A stretch of DNA of 64,000 nt from Lojkania enalia (Eukaryota > Ascomycota > Dothideomycetes > Pleosporales): the NCBI GenBank assembly GCA_010094045.1, contig ML986688.1:9411-73410 (forward strand). Direction: 5' to 3'. The position numbers were made by a program, and so were the translations under genes. Shown one piece after another: positions 1-13,972 of the stretch (position 1 is the first letter of the stretch; each line of letters begins with the position of its first letter). The notes below the pieces were generated by a model. The model made no database searches and had not been told where the DNA came from. It was given only the letters and a program-made list of their open reading frames with translations.

Positions 1-2573
1 GTCCTAAAAACCTTTAATAGTAATTTTAAAGGGTAAGTATTATACTAATATATATAGAACTTAGGAGAGTAATCTAGCTACTATAGAATTAAGAAATAGA
101 AAGCCTTAGGTACTCGTATTAATAAGAGCGTTTAGTTGTATACCAACACCTTTTAAATATAGAATAGTAGAAATTTAGAAGTACTTTCCTCTAAATAAAT
201 ATAATAAATCGATGTTTAATAAATTATACTTACTTAAGCTTAGGACGGAGAGTTTTCCTAGGCGTCTCTATTTCCTACCTAAGAACTATCTAGGTAGTAC
301 TTATTTACGTCTAAGAACTTTTCTTCTTTAATCTTCTCTTATTTAACCTCTATCTCTTATACTTTAAAGACTATACATTCGTTTATAAAGTATTCTAGTT
401 TACTATAGTTATAGTAATTATCTAGAGTTGTATACCTTTCAGGTATAGGAGTTTTACTAGGTTATTAGGGAGCGATTATAGTAGAATAAGGTATTAATAC
501 TAGAGTAGATCGGAGTAGTATTAGATTATAAGTTACTTTAGATAAACTTTTAGAAGCCTTCTAGTACTAATCCGAATTTATTTTAGCTGTAACTTATAGG
601 CTAACAGTTTATTCTAGGAGGTTAGAAATACTTCTCCTTTCTATATTATAGGCTGTTAAGTAGACAACTATAGTATTAAAAGAGCCTTTCTATATAAGTT
701 TAAAGCTAAGGTTTAGTATCCTTAAGCTGGGGAGAATCTTATCCTATAAATAGAAGAACTACTTAGATTAGAGTACAGATCCCCTAATAGCTATACTAAT
801 AAAGCGAGCTTTAAAAGTTAAGAATACTTCTCTCTTATTTATCCTTAGAACCTAAAACGCCTATTATACCTCTATCTCTTTATTATCTATAATAAAATAT
901 AATTGTAGAAGTAAAATCATTTCTTTAGTATTTTTAAACTAATACTAGTCCGATTTAGCTAGGTATTTTAGCTCTAGATACCCTTTCGCAGTACTAAAGG
1001 TATATCTCTATACTAATACTATATATATACGCTCTATCTAATAGTAATCTATATTAATCTTAAGTTAGTCTAGAATTAAAGCTTACTATTATTTAAATAT
1101 AGGTTTATTACTATCTATAAAGCTTTCGATCTTAAGCGTATATTTAGTAAAGTAGGCTTAAGAGGGTTTAAGGGTAGCTAAGAGGTTTCTTACTAGGGGA
1201 GTTATAAAAGTTTTCTAGCATATTATTAGTTCTAATTCGGTGGTTTATAGAGGTTAATTAGAACTAATAGTTTTCTATTATATTAAGCATACAATTTCCT
1301 CCTATAAAATTGTAATTTATTCCTTAAGGGTTAGTTTACTCTAATTTTCCTCTAAATTAGATAGGTTCTTTATTATAGGCCCTATAGAAAGGGGTCCGCC
1401 TATTATAGAGCCCCCTATAGGAGGTAATAGTTGTTCTACACGTGTAGATAGAAGCTTACTCTTACTATAACTTATATATATATTAATTCTAGTATAGGAA
1501 TTAGAAGGTAAATTATAGTTAGATATTAGTGGTTACCTCCGATTCTAATAGGTTATTAGTAGTCTCTAAGTTTCTACCTAGGCGTACTCTATACGGCTTT
1601 TCTAAAAGCAATCCTAATTGTAGAGGATAGAAAGTTCTAAACCTAAAAGCTTCGGTTAATAAAAGGTTTTTAAGATCCTATCTAGGTAACTAAATAATTT
1701 AATATAATAGTATATAAGTATTATAATCTAAACTAAATCGGGTATATTTTAGACTTAAATATAGTTAAATAAACAATCGATACGATATTATTAAAAAGGC
1801 TGTTACTAGTAGTATTAAGTTCTTCTATATAATATAACAGCGTAAGTAAGATAATAGGTCCGAATACAGTACGAATCTACTTAGAGGTATATAGAAGTAT
1901 ATAGGAGATTAGGGACCTAAGAATTCTATTAACACCTATAGGCCTTATATAAAAGGATATAAAAGAACTACTAAGCTACTTATAAGAGAGTATACAACTA
2001 TATATAGAAGGGAAAAGGGGTAGAACTAGGGGTAAGATAAGATAAGTAAAAAGCTTTAGGATAAAGTTGTATATAAAGCTTTTTATAGAACGATTTTTTT
2101 GTATTATTATAAGAATAGACTTTCTTTAGATCGGGTTTAAACTTTATTATATATAGGCGTATAAGAACTCTAAGCTTATTTAGACTGTAAATTATAGAAG
2201 ATTAATATAGTTTTAGTAGTCTTAGTAGACCTTTAATATAATAGATAGTCGGACTGCGGGACTATTAATACTAGTTCTTTTTCTATAGAACGTTATATTA
2301 CTAGATATCTAGTTTTACCTCTTTATTATATACTAGCTAAGTTAATTATATAAGAAGAGGAGGTAAAGGATTATAAGTAGTAAGATACTTAGAGGGCTAT
2401 ATAATCCGATTTTTATCTATATCTAGCTAGAGTTGAAAATAATATAACTATTTAATACTAATAATATAATCCTAAATACCTAGATTTATAATAATAAATA
2501 GATAGTTTTAGATAGTTCTCCTATTAATTTATAAGTAGAAGTAGATATACTAATTAACTAGGGTTTAGATTTA
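1..2573 (-). repeat. RIP-degraded ~2.57-kb repeat, tandem copy 1
   Basis: This AT-rich segment is matched base for base by 2574-2816 plus 14274-16147, so it is one full period (2573 bp) of a tandem pair. Differences between the copies are C/T and G/A changes, and I found no net indel over the aligned 2.1 kb. Nearly every C sits outside CpA, and TpA is extremely common, as expected after RIP. On the minus strand around 560-240 a reading frame interrupted by TAG/TAA codons still looks protein-like (for example PERYTTLDNYYNYSKLEYF), so the repeat was probably coding. I do not recognise the protein. The copy may extend left of the window. The bases at 2113-2573 have no counterpart in copy 2. Confidence 0.8.
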
Positions 2574-2816
2574 GTCCTAAAAACCTTTAATAGTAATTTT
2601 AAAGGGTAAGCACTATATTAATATATATAAAACTTAAAAGAGTAATCTAGCTATTATAGAATTAAGGAATAGGAAGCTTTAGGCGCCTATATTAACAAGG
2701 GCGTTTAGTTGTATACTAACGCCTTTTAAATATAAGATAGTAGGAATTTAAAAGTACTTTCCTCTAAATAAATATAATAAATTAATATTTAATAAGTTAT
2801 ACTTACTTAAGTTTAG
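2574..2816 (-). repeat. Tandem repeat copy 2, left fragment
   Basis: These 243 bp correspond to positions 1-243 of copy 1 without indel. They end with TTTAG (2812-2816), the target-site duplication of the gypsy element that follows. The copy resumes at 14274 with the second TTTAG. Confidence 0.85.
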
Positions 2817-3119
2817 TATTACGGACGCTTACGCGCAGTTGGTTAATCGCACTTTAGGTAGTCAACTCTATTACTACGTACTACATATGAATATTAAAAC
2901 GTTGCGTGAAGAATAGAGATATCTATATTATACAGGTTTTTATAGAGGCTAGGTCTGTGCTGCTGCACGGGCTAGCCGGGTTAGTAAAACCTTCCTCTAT
3001 TGCGGTTAAGACAAGTCGGTTATATTCCAGCTAGCAGCTGATAGCTGTTACTAGTAGCTGGTTCAGGTATTATAGTAAGAGTAGTATAGGTGCAGAGGTG
3101 TCGCGGTATTACCGTAACA
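2817..3119 (-). repeat. Gypsy LTR, 3' copy (left)
   Basis: This is a 303-bp LTR. By eye it differs from the right-hand LTR at about 36 sites, all transitions, with no indel. It is preceded by TTTAG and followed on the inner side by the polypurine tract at 3121-3134 (minus strand). Confidence 0.88.
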
Positions 3120-6100
3120 GTACCCCCCTCTTAGTTATAAGCTCCTGCGAGTCAGGTCTTCGTGTTATATTTAGGTTATTTATAATTAAGTAGTAGTTAT
3201 TAATACTAGCGTTAGTTAAGGTCGCATATATATTAGCGCGACTAGTAGTTAATAGTAGTATAAGGATTAGGTTAGATTACAGGTATATTAGCGCGACCGG
3301 TTATTATTGTATAGTAGTACTATACTAGGGATTAGGTCGGTTTAGTTTATGTAGTAGTACCATGCCAGGGATTGGTAGCAGTATTATTACTAGTATTATA
3401 TCGGTGCAGTATCGTTACAGGCGTCTAAGAATATACTTAGATTAGACCCTAGCACCTAATTAAGGATCCAGACGTAATATTATATTCGGGTCTTATTTAT
3501 TTAGGTTTCTAGCGTAGTAATCTTCTACAGCAGTTGTCTTAGTAAAGTTACTAGCCGGGTACTATTCTAGGTTGTAATAGCCAGTCTACTTAACTAGGTA
3601 TTCGTGCTGGCGTCTCTGTTAGTTGTAGTAGAGATCTTCTATTTACTTGACGAGGTATTCCGGTTCTCTATTAATCTCGATAGGTTCAGGGTTGTATACT
3701 TGTTAACTAGGCAAGTAGTCAGACAACTTAGGTGCTAGCTGTAATAGCGATATATAGAATATAGGATGTATTTTAGCTAATTTAGGTAGCTTTAGTCTAT
3801 AAGCGTGCGAGAACACCTTCGTAATAACCTTATAGGGGCCTATATTCTTCTAGTTAAGCTTTTTCGACGGTCTTCGTATGCGTATATTCCTAGCGTCTAG
3901 CTAGACTAGATTACTAATCTAGTAGTTAGGGGCTAGTACGCGCTTGCAGTTAGCGTACTCTTATTAGAGCGCTTATACCTAGGTAAGTTCTTCTCTAATA
4001 TACTCTATAATATCCTTTATCTTATTAACTAGTCTATTAGCTTTCTAGGCTATTAGGGACTGTTTTAGCGGTTAATAGATCCCTGTAGGCGGCTCGAAGC
4101 CCATTTAAGGGTGCTAGCTAAAGTAGGCTAGAAATAGGGAGACTTTTGTTAATTCGGACACTGTGTTATTCGCTTTAAACTGCACTGTTAGCAGCCATTT
4201 AACCTAGTCATCTTATTTATAGCTAGTATAGGCTTAGAGAACTTATTCTATTACTGCGTTAGCGTTCTCTATCTAGTTATTAGTCTCTAAGTAGAAGCTG
4301 GTTAATATACGCATGTCAATTTATAGCTGTTTATAGAGCTCTTAGTAGAAGGTAGAGATAAACTATATCCTACAGTCGGACGTAATAGTGCGTAGTAGTC
4401 TATAATAAACCTATATATAGTAACGGAATAGTTAGATAACGTTAGGAGCTTTGATTCTTGTATATAGTATCAGGTGTCTGTACTTGCTAAACCTATTAAC
4501 TACTACTATAATATTTGTACAACCTTCTAATTCTAGTAGATTAGTTATAAAGTCTATAGAGATATCTTAAAACCTTCGTTTAGGTATAGGCAACAGTTTT
4601 AGTAATCTATAGTATTTCTCTCTAGAAGCCTTACTTCTTTAGTATATATAATAACAGCTTATATATTATTATACCAAGTCGAATATCTTTAACTAATAGT
4701 ACTCGTACTGGAGTAGTTCTAAGGTCTTTCCTCGACCAGGGTGTCCGCCGGACGGCGAGTTATAGACAGTTTACAGCAGCTTAAGCTTTAGCTTATCATA
4801 GTCTAGTACTATAAGTCGATCTTAGTAGTATAGTTAGTTGTTGCGCTCTTTACAGTCAGCTAAAGTTAGGAGCTTAGATCGACAGGTTTCTTCTCTTAGT
4901 AGCTTTAGGGTGTCTTAGATTAGATTATCGTTCGGGTATTCTTCGTCGATAATATCTATAATCGATCGGCCTACTTTTATCTATTAGAATAGTTTAGGGC
5001 GAAGTAATATCTGTTTATAACCTCTACGGGCCTCTTCTTATATAGGCTCGTCCTGTAACCTTCGAGTTAAGGTATTAGGCTTCTCTCCAAGTTTTCCGGG
5101 TTGGTATGTAATGCTGAAGTTAAACCTTAATAGATATTCTAACTAATAGGCCTGTTAGTAGCTTAGCTACTTCGTCGTTGCGAAGTATTATAAGTTCTTA
5201 TAATTACTTAGTACTTCTATAGGGAATGCTGCGCCTTCTAATTCGGGCCTCTATTACTTAAAATATTGGATAATCGCGAGCAGTTCCTTATTATATATCT
5301 TATAGTTGCCTTCAGCAGGGTTTATACGCTTAGAGAAGTAGGTAATAGGTTTTAGTTTACCGTCAGCACCTCTCTAGGACAACACGCTAGCTGTTATAAA
5401 GTTAGACGCGTCGGCTTCTACTACTATTAGCAGCTTAGGGTTAAAGTATTAGAGAATCGGTATAGAGATAAAGGCATCCTTTAGGTGGTTGAAGGAATAT
5501 TAACAGCTATCGTTCCAGTTAAATCGAGTGTTCTTCTTAGTCAGGGCTACTAAGGGGGAGACTTTCCGTAAGAAGTTGCTAATAAATTATTAGTAGAAGT
5601 TCGCGAAGTCTATAAAGGCTTAAATATCTTTTATATTCTTAAAGTATTTCTAGTTAATAATTGTCTCTACCTTCTTCAGGTCTATACGGATCCCTTCTAT
5701 AGTAATTATATACTCTAAGTAGATTACTTCTAACTAGTAGAACTTATACTTGTCTATATTAAGCTGTAGACTATTTACTCTTAAGGCTTTAAGAACTAGC
5801 CGGACATACTACTTATAATCCTTCAGATTCTTACTAAATATTAGAATATCATCGATATAGGTAGTATAGAATATATTAAGGTATAGTCTTAGCACGTCGT
5901 TTACGAAGTACTAGAACATACTTAGAGCGTTAGCTAGGCTAAAGGGTATTACTAGGTATTTAAACAGCCTATAGCGTGTACGAAAGGTAGTTTTCTATTT
6001 ATCTCCCTCAGCAATCCTTAGCTTATTAAACGCAGCAATAATATCGAGTTTTATATAGTACTTAGTCTTACTAAGTCGGGTTAATATTTCTTAGATTAGT

Positions 6101-8534
6101 AGAATCGGGTATTAGTTCTTAATAGTAACAGTATTTAGGGCTCTGTAGTCTACGCAGAATTAGAGACTACCTTTAAGTTTCTTTATAAAGATCACGGGTG
6201 CAGCTACTAGTAATAAGCTTACTCTAATAAATCTCTTAGATAAGTTCTCGTTAAAGTACTTCCTTAGTACCTTTAACTCGTTCTGGGACATCCTATAGAA
6301 TAGACTAAAGCTGGCTTACTTACTATTCTCTAGTTTAATCTTATAATCGTACGGTTGTCGTTCAGGCAGCTTATCTGCATCCTTATATAAGAAGACAGAT
6401 AATAGATTATAGTATTTTTTAGGTACTTTAGTAATAGGGTTAGTATATACCTTTAGGGCTAGAGCCTTATTAATATCAGCTATTAATACAGCGAAGATTT
6501 TATAGTCAGGTTGCTGGGAGAGTTAAACTAGTAGTATAGTACCTATATAATATATATCTAGCTATAGCGCGGACTTTAAGTATTCGGGCTTAGATAGATC
6601 CTCTTAGCTATAATCTTCGTCCGAGGTTAGATTGGTTTTAGTTTTAGGTTCTTTTAACTAGCGCAGCATCTTAAGCAGCTAGTAATTATATTAGATATAG
6701 CTTAACAGGCGGAGCTTTAAGCGGTACTGCCTAGGCTTCGGGCTATATAGGGGTTGTAAATTAGTTACTTTAGAATCTCCTTTTATATTAGGTTTAGGTA
6801 GTTTATAGTCTTTAATAACCGTTTAAGTAGCCTATTAATAGACGGTAGTACTAGTAGATTGTAAGTATTGAGTCAGGTATTAGTTAGCAGTAAAGACCAG
6901 CTGTTTATTCTCGTAGTCTAGGTTTATATAATACTTATATATCTATAGCTATCCTAGAATCAACTAGTATTTTCCTAGTATAGTTACATAGAAATATACT
7001 GTCTCTGAATAGTTTAGGTATCGGAGGGTTAGGGTAACTAAGTAGGAGATAGTCCCCCTATAGAGGACTTCTCTATTAAAGCCGGTCGGGTATAGATTAT
7101 ACGAGAGTTGTATCTTTTAGAGTTTTAAGATGCGCACGAGGTCTCTGTAGATATAACTATAACTAGTAGCCCCAGTATTAATAAGAATATTAATATCTTA
7201 CTAGACTAGGTTTTAACGGATTAAGAAAGGAGCTAGAATCTAGTAGTCCTATAACTGTTTCTGTAGGGGCTGGTTCTATAGGTATATAGAGATTTGGTAT
7301 AGGCGCAGTCCCGAGAAGTAACTTACTTCTAAGATAGACCTTTTAGTAATATTCTAGTCGGCGAGACTAGCTACGTTCAGGAGTGAGAGTAACAGCCTTA
7401 TCTATAGGATAACGAGCATATTAAGGATCGGTTGGAGGATCAGTTAGAGGATCGAGAGTAAGATCTACGGGGTATAGTAGGGCTCTAAGACCCTTAACAG
7501 ATTAATAGTAGAGAGGCGCTGTATTCTAGCGAAATATATCTCTTACTACTATACTTATAACAGTATCCTTTATAGCAGCGCCTTTCTCGTTCGTTAGAGC
7601 TTATAGGCGCGTAGCTAGAAGTATCGAGTTCTATAGCGTTCGGGTCCTTCTAGTAAGTAGTATAATACTTTGGTTATTTACGGTAGTTGCTGGGTAGGTA
7701 ATATAGGTTAGTATCGTATAGGGAAATTAGGTTAGCGTAGTCGTTCAGGGTGCTAGGTATTGTAACACCAATTATAGCATAGCAGAGCTTATTAGAGAGA
7801 GAACGTCGGAGATATACGATTTATCCAGTCTTATTTAGTTTAGTGTCTGCAATCAGGCGTCGGAATTTAGTAAAGTAAGCAGGGAACCTGCTTCGGCCTT
7901 GCTTTAAGGTCTCTAGCTTACTCTATACTATAGTCTTCTTGTTCCGGTCGCTATAGGTAGATTCTAAGAAGGCGACTAAGCTGTCTATAGAGTTAATACC
8001 CTTATCTATTAATAGGTTAACTAACGTTGCTGGGTCTTATTCTAGGCGGGAATAGGTATATAGAAGGCGGGTATATTCGGTTAGGTATTAGTTAGTATTT
8101 CCTTCTAGTTTATAGCAGAGCTTTCTAACAAAGTATAAAAGTTCTAAGTATTTACTAGAGAATATTAGAGGGTCGGGTAAGCGGTTAGAATGGAAATACA
8201 GGTTATATATAGTCTTAAGTAGATTAGAGGTTAATACAGGCATCTATTCAGAAGCTAGGGTTATAGGTTAAGTCGGGCTAAGGGTGGGTGATAGTTCTAT
8301 TACTATTAATATGCTAGTAGCTGATAGAGGAGTAGCCGTTTAGCAGCTACTGAATTCCCTTCGTATTACTTTAAGGTCTAACTTATAGTAGTTCTTCTAG
8401 GTTACTAAGGCCTCTACTAGCATCTTGTTCTTCTACTATAAAAAGTCCAGCTTGCCCTAGATCTCTTTAAGTATGCTAATAAGCGTATTCTCGTCTATAG
8501 CGTATAATAGTAGATAACGCAACGTAATATTACG

Positions 8535-8705
8535 TATTAGAGTAAAAAAGGGTCTATTATTCTGTATCTATATCCGTATATCTGTCTGTATTAATACTAG
8601 TTCTAAGAACCTGCTTTCTAATATACAGTCCTAACTTTCTATAGCTTTACAAGTAGTCGCTCTCACCTGCACGTCTACTAGATGTCTCCTTCCATAACCG
8701 TAACA
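8535..8705 (-). repeat. Copia LTR, 3' copy (left)
   Basis: This 171-bp LTR reads TATTAG..CGTAACA on the plus strand. It differs from 13802-13972 only by transitions, as far as I can see by eye. Confidence 0.88.
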
Positions 8706-11700
8706 TACCCCCTCATCCTGTAGTCGATAGGCGACGAAAGGATAACTTACTTAATATCCTTCTCTATCCTTTAAACCTTTAATCGTATATCTATAAGGTA
8801 AAGTTGTTGTACAAACTCAGTATACTTCTAGTAAGGAAGTATCTTCGTTATTCCGTCTGCGGGCATCTAATCTGTGGGCTTCTATTATATATAGAGGCGA
8901 TATTGCTCGACTTCCTAGCGAACTCAATTCTAGTAAATATTAATATGCTTAAGCTTAGTAGTAAGCTTATCCTACTCTTTCGTGACAATTCCCACAGTCT
9001 GCTAGTTATTATACTAGATAATAGACGTCTGATTAAGCTTTAGTGACAGTCCGTTAAATAGACGATACTATTCTTCTATCTCCGATCCTACGAGAGATAG
9101 TACTAGCAGCTCTACCTCAGTAGTTGATTTCGTGACAGTATGTTGAAGCGTCGACTTCCAGTTAATAGTTATACTGAATAGCTGGAATATATATCCTTAC
9201 GAGCTTTATTATATCTCGACGTCGTCAGTAAATACGGCATCTAATATACTAAAGAATACTAGGTCGCGGTAATTCTACGGTGTTACAAGGTACTTCTAGA
9301 TACCTCCTTCATTTACTATCTATACCTACAGTACTTAATATTTAGTATTAATAATATAGCTCTAGACCTTGCGAATAGAGCTAATATATACTTGTCCTAG
9401 GTTAGTTAAGTAAGAGGCATAAATTATATATACGCGCGCTAATTCTAGACGTGTAAACTATATTAAGAAAGCTAGATAGCTAACTAATTCTTAGTATATC
9501 TTTGTCTAGGTTTAGTTTAGTTCCTCTATAGACTGTTCGAGGTAGTTAACAGTCATAGGTACTTTAGAATAGTGTCCTATCGCGATAATATTGTACTTAA
9601 CAGTAACCTTATCAATATACATATCCTGTACTAAGTATATTATATATATATTAGTATCTCGAATGACGCGTATACCCAGGAACTATTTAATCGGTCTAAG
9701 GCACTTAAGGCTATAATACTCGCTGAGCTGAGTTTTAAACCTCTAATATAAGTGTCGATTAGTCGGATAAACAGCTATAATAATATCGTTAATGTAGATA
9801 AATAGTATCAGCTATTTATTGACGTAGACGCATAGAAATCCTCTAATTAGTATTAATCCCAGTAATAGTAGTATCTCTCTTAGTTCCTTATACTATAGGA
9901 GTAGTAACTCTTTTAGTCCGTACAGGGCTCTTAATACCTATAGTAGCTATCCGTCCTTTTTAAATCTATCCAGTATTTTAATATAAAGCTTCTGATGGAT
10001 CTAAATATTAAAAAAGGTATTTAGTACGTTGTACTGGAGTAGATTAAGTCTAAATTGGTTAGTAATAGTTATAATAGTTTAGAATATTTGTCTAGCTAGG
10101 GTAGCAGCATATATATCTTTATATAGCTGCTGTAGGTTACCTTAGACTACTAGTCGTACCTTAAAGTAATAGAGGTAGCTATTCTCATCGAATTTATATG
10201 TAAATACCTATATTAAAGGTAGTACTTCTATATCTACAGTCTCTACTATATATATTATCTTCGTAAAGCAGCCTTTACTCTAGACTTCGCGATATTCCTT
10301 CTAGGCAGCCTCTTAGAACTACTTACTAAACTAGTAATAAGTAAGCTCTTAATATAATTAAGGTGCCTTTAGAAGCTAAGTCCTGTATATCTTTATCGTC
10401 AGCTAATACTTAAATACAGATGAAAACGTACGTAGGTAATTGCTAACTAATCTACTATACGATATAGTATAAGTCTGCTATTATCCTAGTTCGTAGAGAT
10501 TAGCGTTTTAATAAGTTTGTTGGGGTTCTTTAATAATATTATTAGTGCTAAAATCGAGGTCTCGACGCCTTAAAGCGTTGTTCTAATATCGATCAGGAAT
10601 ATAGCTATTAAGCTGGGTAGTAGATAGCTCCTATTAATCTAACTTACTTTAGTTTCGTCTAAATAGTCCTGAATTAGAATATTCTGGGGTTAACAGTTGC
10701 TTCTGTTTATATAATTGCTCTATTTCCCCAGCATTCTTACCCTTTACTTATAACTCGGTAAGCTCAGGTACAGCTTTATATCGCTAATTCTAATAGCGTT
10801 GCCGCGATGTTAGCAGGTCTTTAATAGCTATATCGTCTAATACAGACTCCTCTAGAAATGCTAGAAGCTTAATAGCTTCTTTAATAACTAATTTATTAGC
10901 GTAGCCTTCAGGTCCGTTATAGAACTTACTTAGCTTAAATACTATATTATGAGTATATATAACCTCGTTTTTCGTAGGTATCTAGATCCTAAAGATGTTG
11001 GTAGAGTTATATCTAATAAGGTATCCGATTAGGGCTTTTAATTCTAGCTTATCTACACGCTTCAGTAGTCGATTAAGTATATATACTCGACAGCTAATTA
11101 GACGCATGTAATAAACCTTTAGCTTTCTCCTCTATACAATCTCGTAGGGTGTTTTCTATTACAGTACCTCCGTCGGTATATAATTTAGAATATATACTGC
11201 TGTTTAAATAAGCTTATAGGTTAGAGACTTTAGTAGTCCCGTTTAAAGTCTTATTACTCTAGCTCGGACGATAAGTATAGAGCCTACCCGCTTTACTAAT
11301 CTATTCTACTCTTCTATATATTCGGCTCGCGGCTCATATCGTATACTAAAGTTATAGTAGAGATCCTCTAAAATGTTCAGCAATGTGCTAAATCTACGGT
11401 TCTTATCTACTCTAATAGCTATTATATTATAGTTAAAGATATGTTGTATCTTATATATTATCTAGGTTGTCTATCAACCTAGGAACATCTTTGTTCAGTA
11501 AGGGAAAGTTAATACTTTATGCTACTTCGTATACTAATTAACTATATATCTAGCCCATCAATCGCCGTTTAGACAGGCTTCTCCTTATAGTATAAGCTAG
11601 ATAACATCGATAGCGACTTGATAGAAGGGCTTTGTTACTTAGTCCTCCTACTATCTTTAAGATATTTTCTTCGTCAACTTTATCTCTATACAGATATAAT

Positions 11701-12425
11701 AAAAGTCCTTAGTATTACCTTTAATAATAAGTCCGTTAACATTCGTCGTTAGACTATTAATTGCCTTCTTACTAGGGTAAGCCTAGATCTAATAAGCCAT
11801 CCTAATATTAACAATCTAGTCTAGTCGAGGATCCTTAGAAGGTTGATAGGTGGTGCTAAAAGATAACAGCATTATAGGTTTCGGGCGATAAGAGGCATCA
11901 GCGTCTACTAGCTAGTATCCTCTATTATAGTTAAGATAAGTAAGAATTATTTCTGGATTATTCCTATATAGAAGATCTTATCTAGAGTCGAAGTGTATAT
12001 TAATTCTCCGGTATTATACTAGGCCTATTAGGCTAGTAATAAATCCTTATACGTAGGCGATATAAGTAAGTACTAACGGTTATATACCTGTTAGTGTCCT
12101 CGCTATTAGCTTTATACTTCCCTAAGCTGTAATCTAAATACGTCCTATACCTGTACTAATAAAATTAGTTGCAGTAGCATTATATTCTCTTATCTATCCC
12201 TTCTAGTCTTCAGTATTAATCACGTAGGTATTAGACCCAGGATCTAGTATCTATTAATTGCTGAGCTTGTTAATGTTATCTTCTATACTTACTACTATAT
12301 ATAGTCGATTGTCTAGCTTTATACTATTATTAGCGACTAACTAAGCTGAGTACTTTTTAGTATCCTCGTCTAGATCGCGACGTTTTCCTTCCTTATATAA
12401 GACGCGAGGTCTATTATCGTCATAT

Positions 12426-12583
12426 AGAGCGCGAGGCTCATCTTTATTTAGAGCGCGAGGCTCATCTTTGTCTAGAGTACGAGGCTTATCTTCATCTAGA
12501 GCACGAGGCTCATATTTATATAGAGCACGAGGCTTATCTTCATATAGAGCACGAGGCTTATTTTTATATAGAGCGTGAAGCTC
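12426..12583 (-). repeat. 24-bp tandem repeat encoding an octapeptide in the copia polyprotein
   Basis: There are six complete 24-bp units followed by 14 bp of a seventh, with exact 24-bp spacing. On the minus strand each unit encodes eight residues of the type DEPRALDK or DKPRALYE. The array lies between Gag and the protease motif. Confidence 0.85.
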
Positions 12584-13801
12584 TTTAATCTTATCCTAGT
12601 ACATATATTACACTATGTTAGCTATAGGCTTAGTAGAAAAGGTACTATTATCTATAGTAATGCTCCCTGCGTCTTGTTGTTTCGTATGCTAATTGTTGAG
12701 CACTTTCTCGATCTTGTCTTTTAAGCTTAAATCGGCGGTAAGAGCAGCATTAAGCTTCCTTTAACCGGTTGTATTCGTATAACCCTTTGGCCTTTATAGG
12801 TGATTGATGTTAATCAGCTAACAATCCACCTAAAAGTATTTTAGGCCACATAGATATTGTGGCTTGTCTTTATTACCATTCTTCTTCTTCTACTGCTACT
12901 ACTGCTACTACGGCTTTGCAGCATCGAGCTCCGCAGCTATAGAGCTAAGTCTTAACTATATTAGTCTTACACGCTTAAGATAGGTAGTAAATTTGCTGAC
13001 GTAGTCTTCTACTAACAGAATAGTCTTACCAGCTTCCTCTAGGTCGATTAAGGCTCGTAGGCCTAATGTACTATATTCAGGATCGATCGTTCTACAGGCG
13101 ATAAAGAAGTCTTCCTATACCTATAAACCTATTATCTTAGAAACCTTTACAGCAATATACATATTTATAACTTCCACCTATAATTATAACTATTCCTCTA
13201 TCTTCTTGCCTCGTGGCGGTATCTGAAGGTTCTTGTATCGTATGATAAAGTCTCGCTAACGGGTGGCGTTAGACGGTATAAGATGCTTCTTAAACGTTAT
13301 TAGTCGATTATATAGTATATCCTTAGTTTTAATTAGGTAAAGGTACTTTAAGGTAATTGTTTTACTAATCTCGGAGTTAAAGTTAGTAAGAGCTTTCTTC
13401 TAACGTTCAAACTTAATATCCCGTTGCTCCTATCGCTCGTACTCCTATTAATAAAGCTTTAGTTCGACAGCTGACAGCTGAGAAATTAAAGTCGCTCTAT
13501 TATGATAGTTAGTAAGCTAAGGTTTAGGTTGTGCCGTTAACGTAGGCAGGTCCGCTGCCGGTATAGTAGGGTCCATATACTGCTAAAGGTCGTTTTTCTA
13601 AGCAGTATCCTTTCGAATAAATAGCTACTTATACTAGTCGTCGGCTTAATCGAGGACGACTATTACTCGGGTAACTACTGGATCTAACTCTATAGTTATC
13701 GTGAGGTTAGCAGCTCCGTACAGTATAATTAAACGTTAATCCCGATCGTAGGTGCTAATTAGTTATAATATAAGCTATTAGTCGCAATCTAGGCTTATAA
13801 C

Positions 13802-13972
13802 TATTAGGGTAAAAAAGGGTCTATTATTCTGTATCTGTATCCGTGTATCTGTCTGTGTTAATGCCAGTTCTAAGAACCTACTTTCTAATATACAGTCCTA
13901 ACTTCCTATAGCTTTATAAGCAGTCGCTCTCACCTGCACGTCTACTAGATATCTCCTTTTATAACTATAATA
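13802..13972 (-). repeat. Copia LTR, 5' copy (right)
   Basis: This 171-bp LTR is more heavily RIP-mutated at its outer end (TATTATAG where the partner has TGTTACGG on the minus strand). It directly abuts the gypsy LTR. Confidence 0.88.

Larger units (their letters stand above)
8535..13972 (-). mobile_element. Ty1/copia LTR retrotransposon, RIP-inactivated, nested in the gypsy element
   Basis: This 5438-bp element is bounded by 171-bp LTRs (8535-8705 and 13802-13972). It has a 5-bp target duplication, TTACG at 8530-8534 and TCACA at 13973-13977, which are RIP-diverged forms of one sequence. It reads on the minus strand. From right to left I see a Gag region, a 24-bp tandem repeat (12426-12583), a protease motif LDPGSNTYVIN at about 12215-12250, and a reverse transcriptase motif FIYINDIII at about 9780-9800. 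In the last, Asn replaces one catalytic Asp. A GGGGG-containing polypurine tract abuts the left LTR at about 8706-8717. The order Gag-protease-integrase-RT and the motifs place it in copia. Frames are full of stops. Confidence 0.9.

Noticed and set aside
8804..9043. Open frame of 79 codons inside the copia element
   Set aside because: It is antisense to pol, within RIP-mutated DNA, and has no domain; it is a chance frame.
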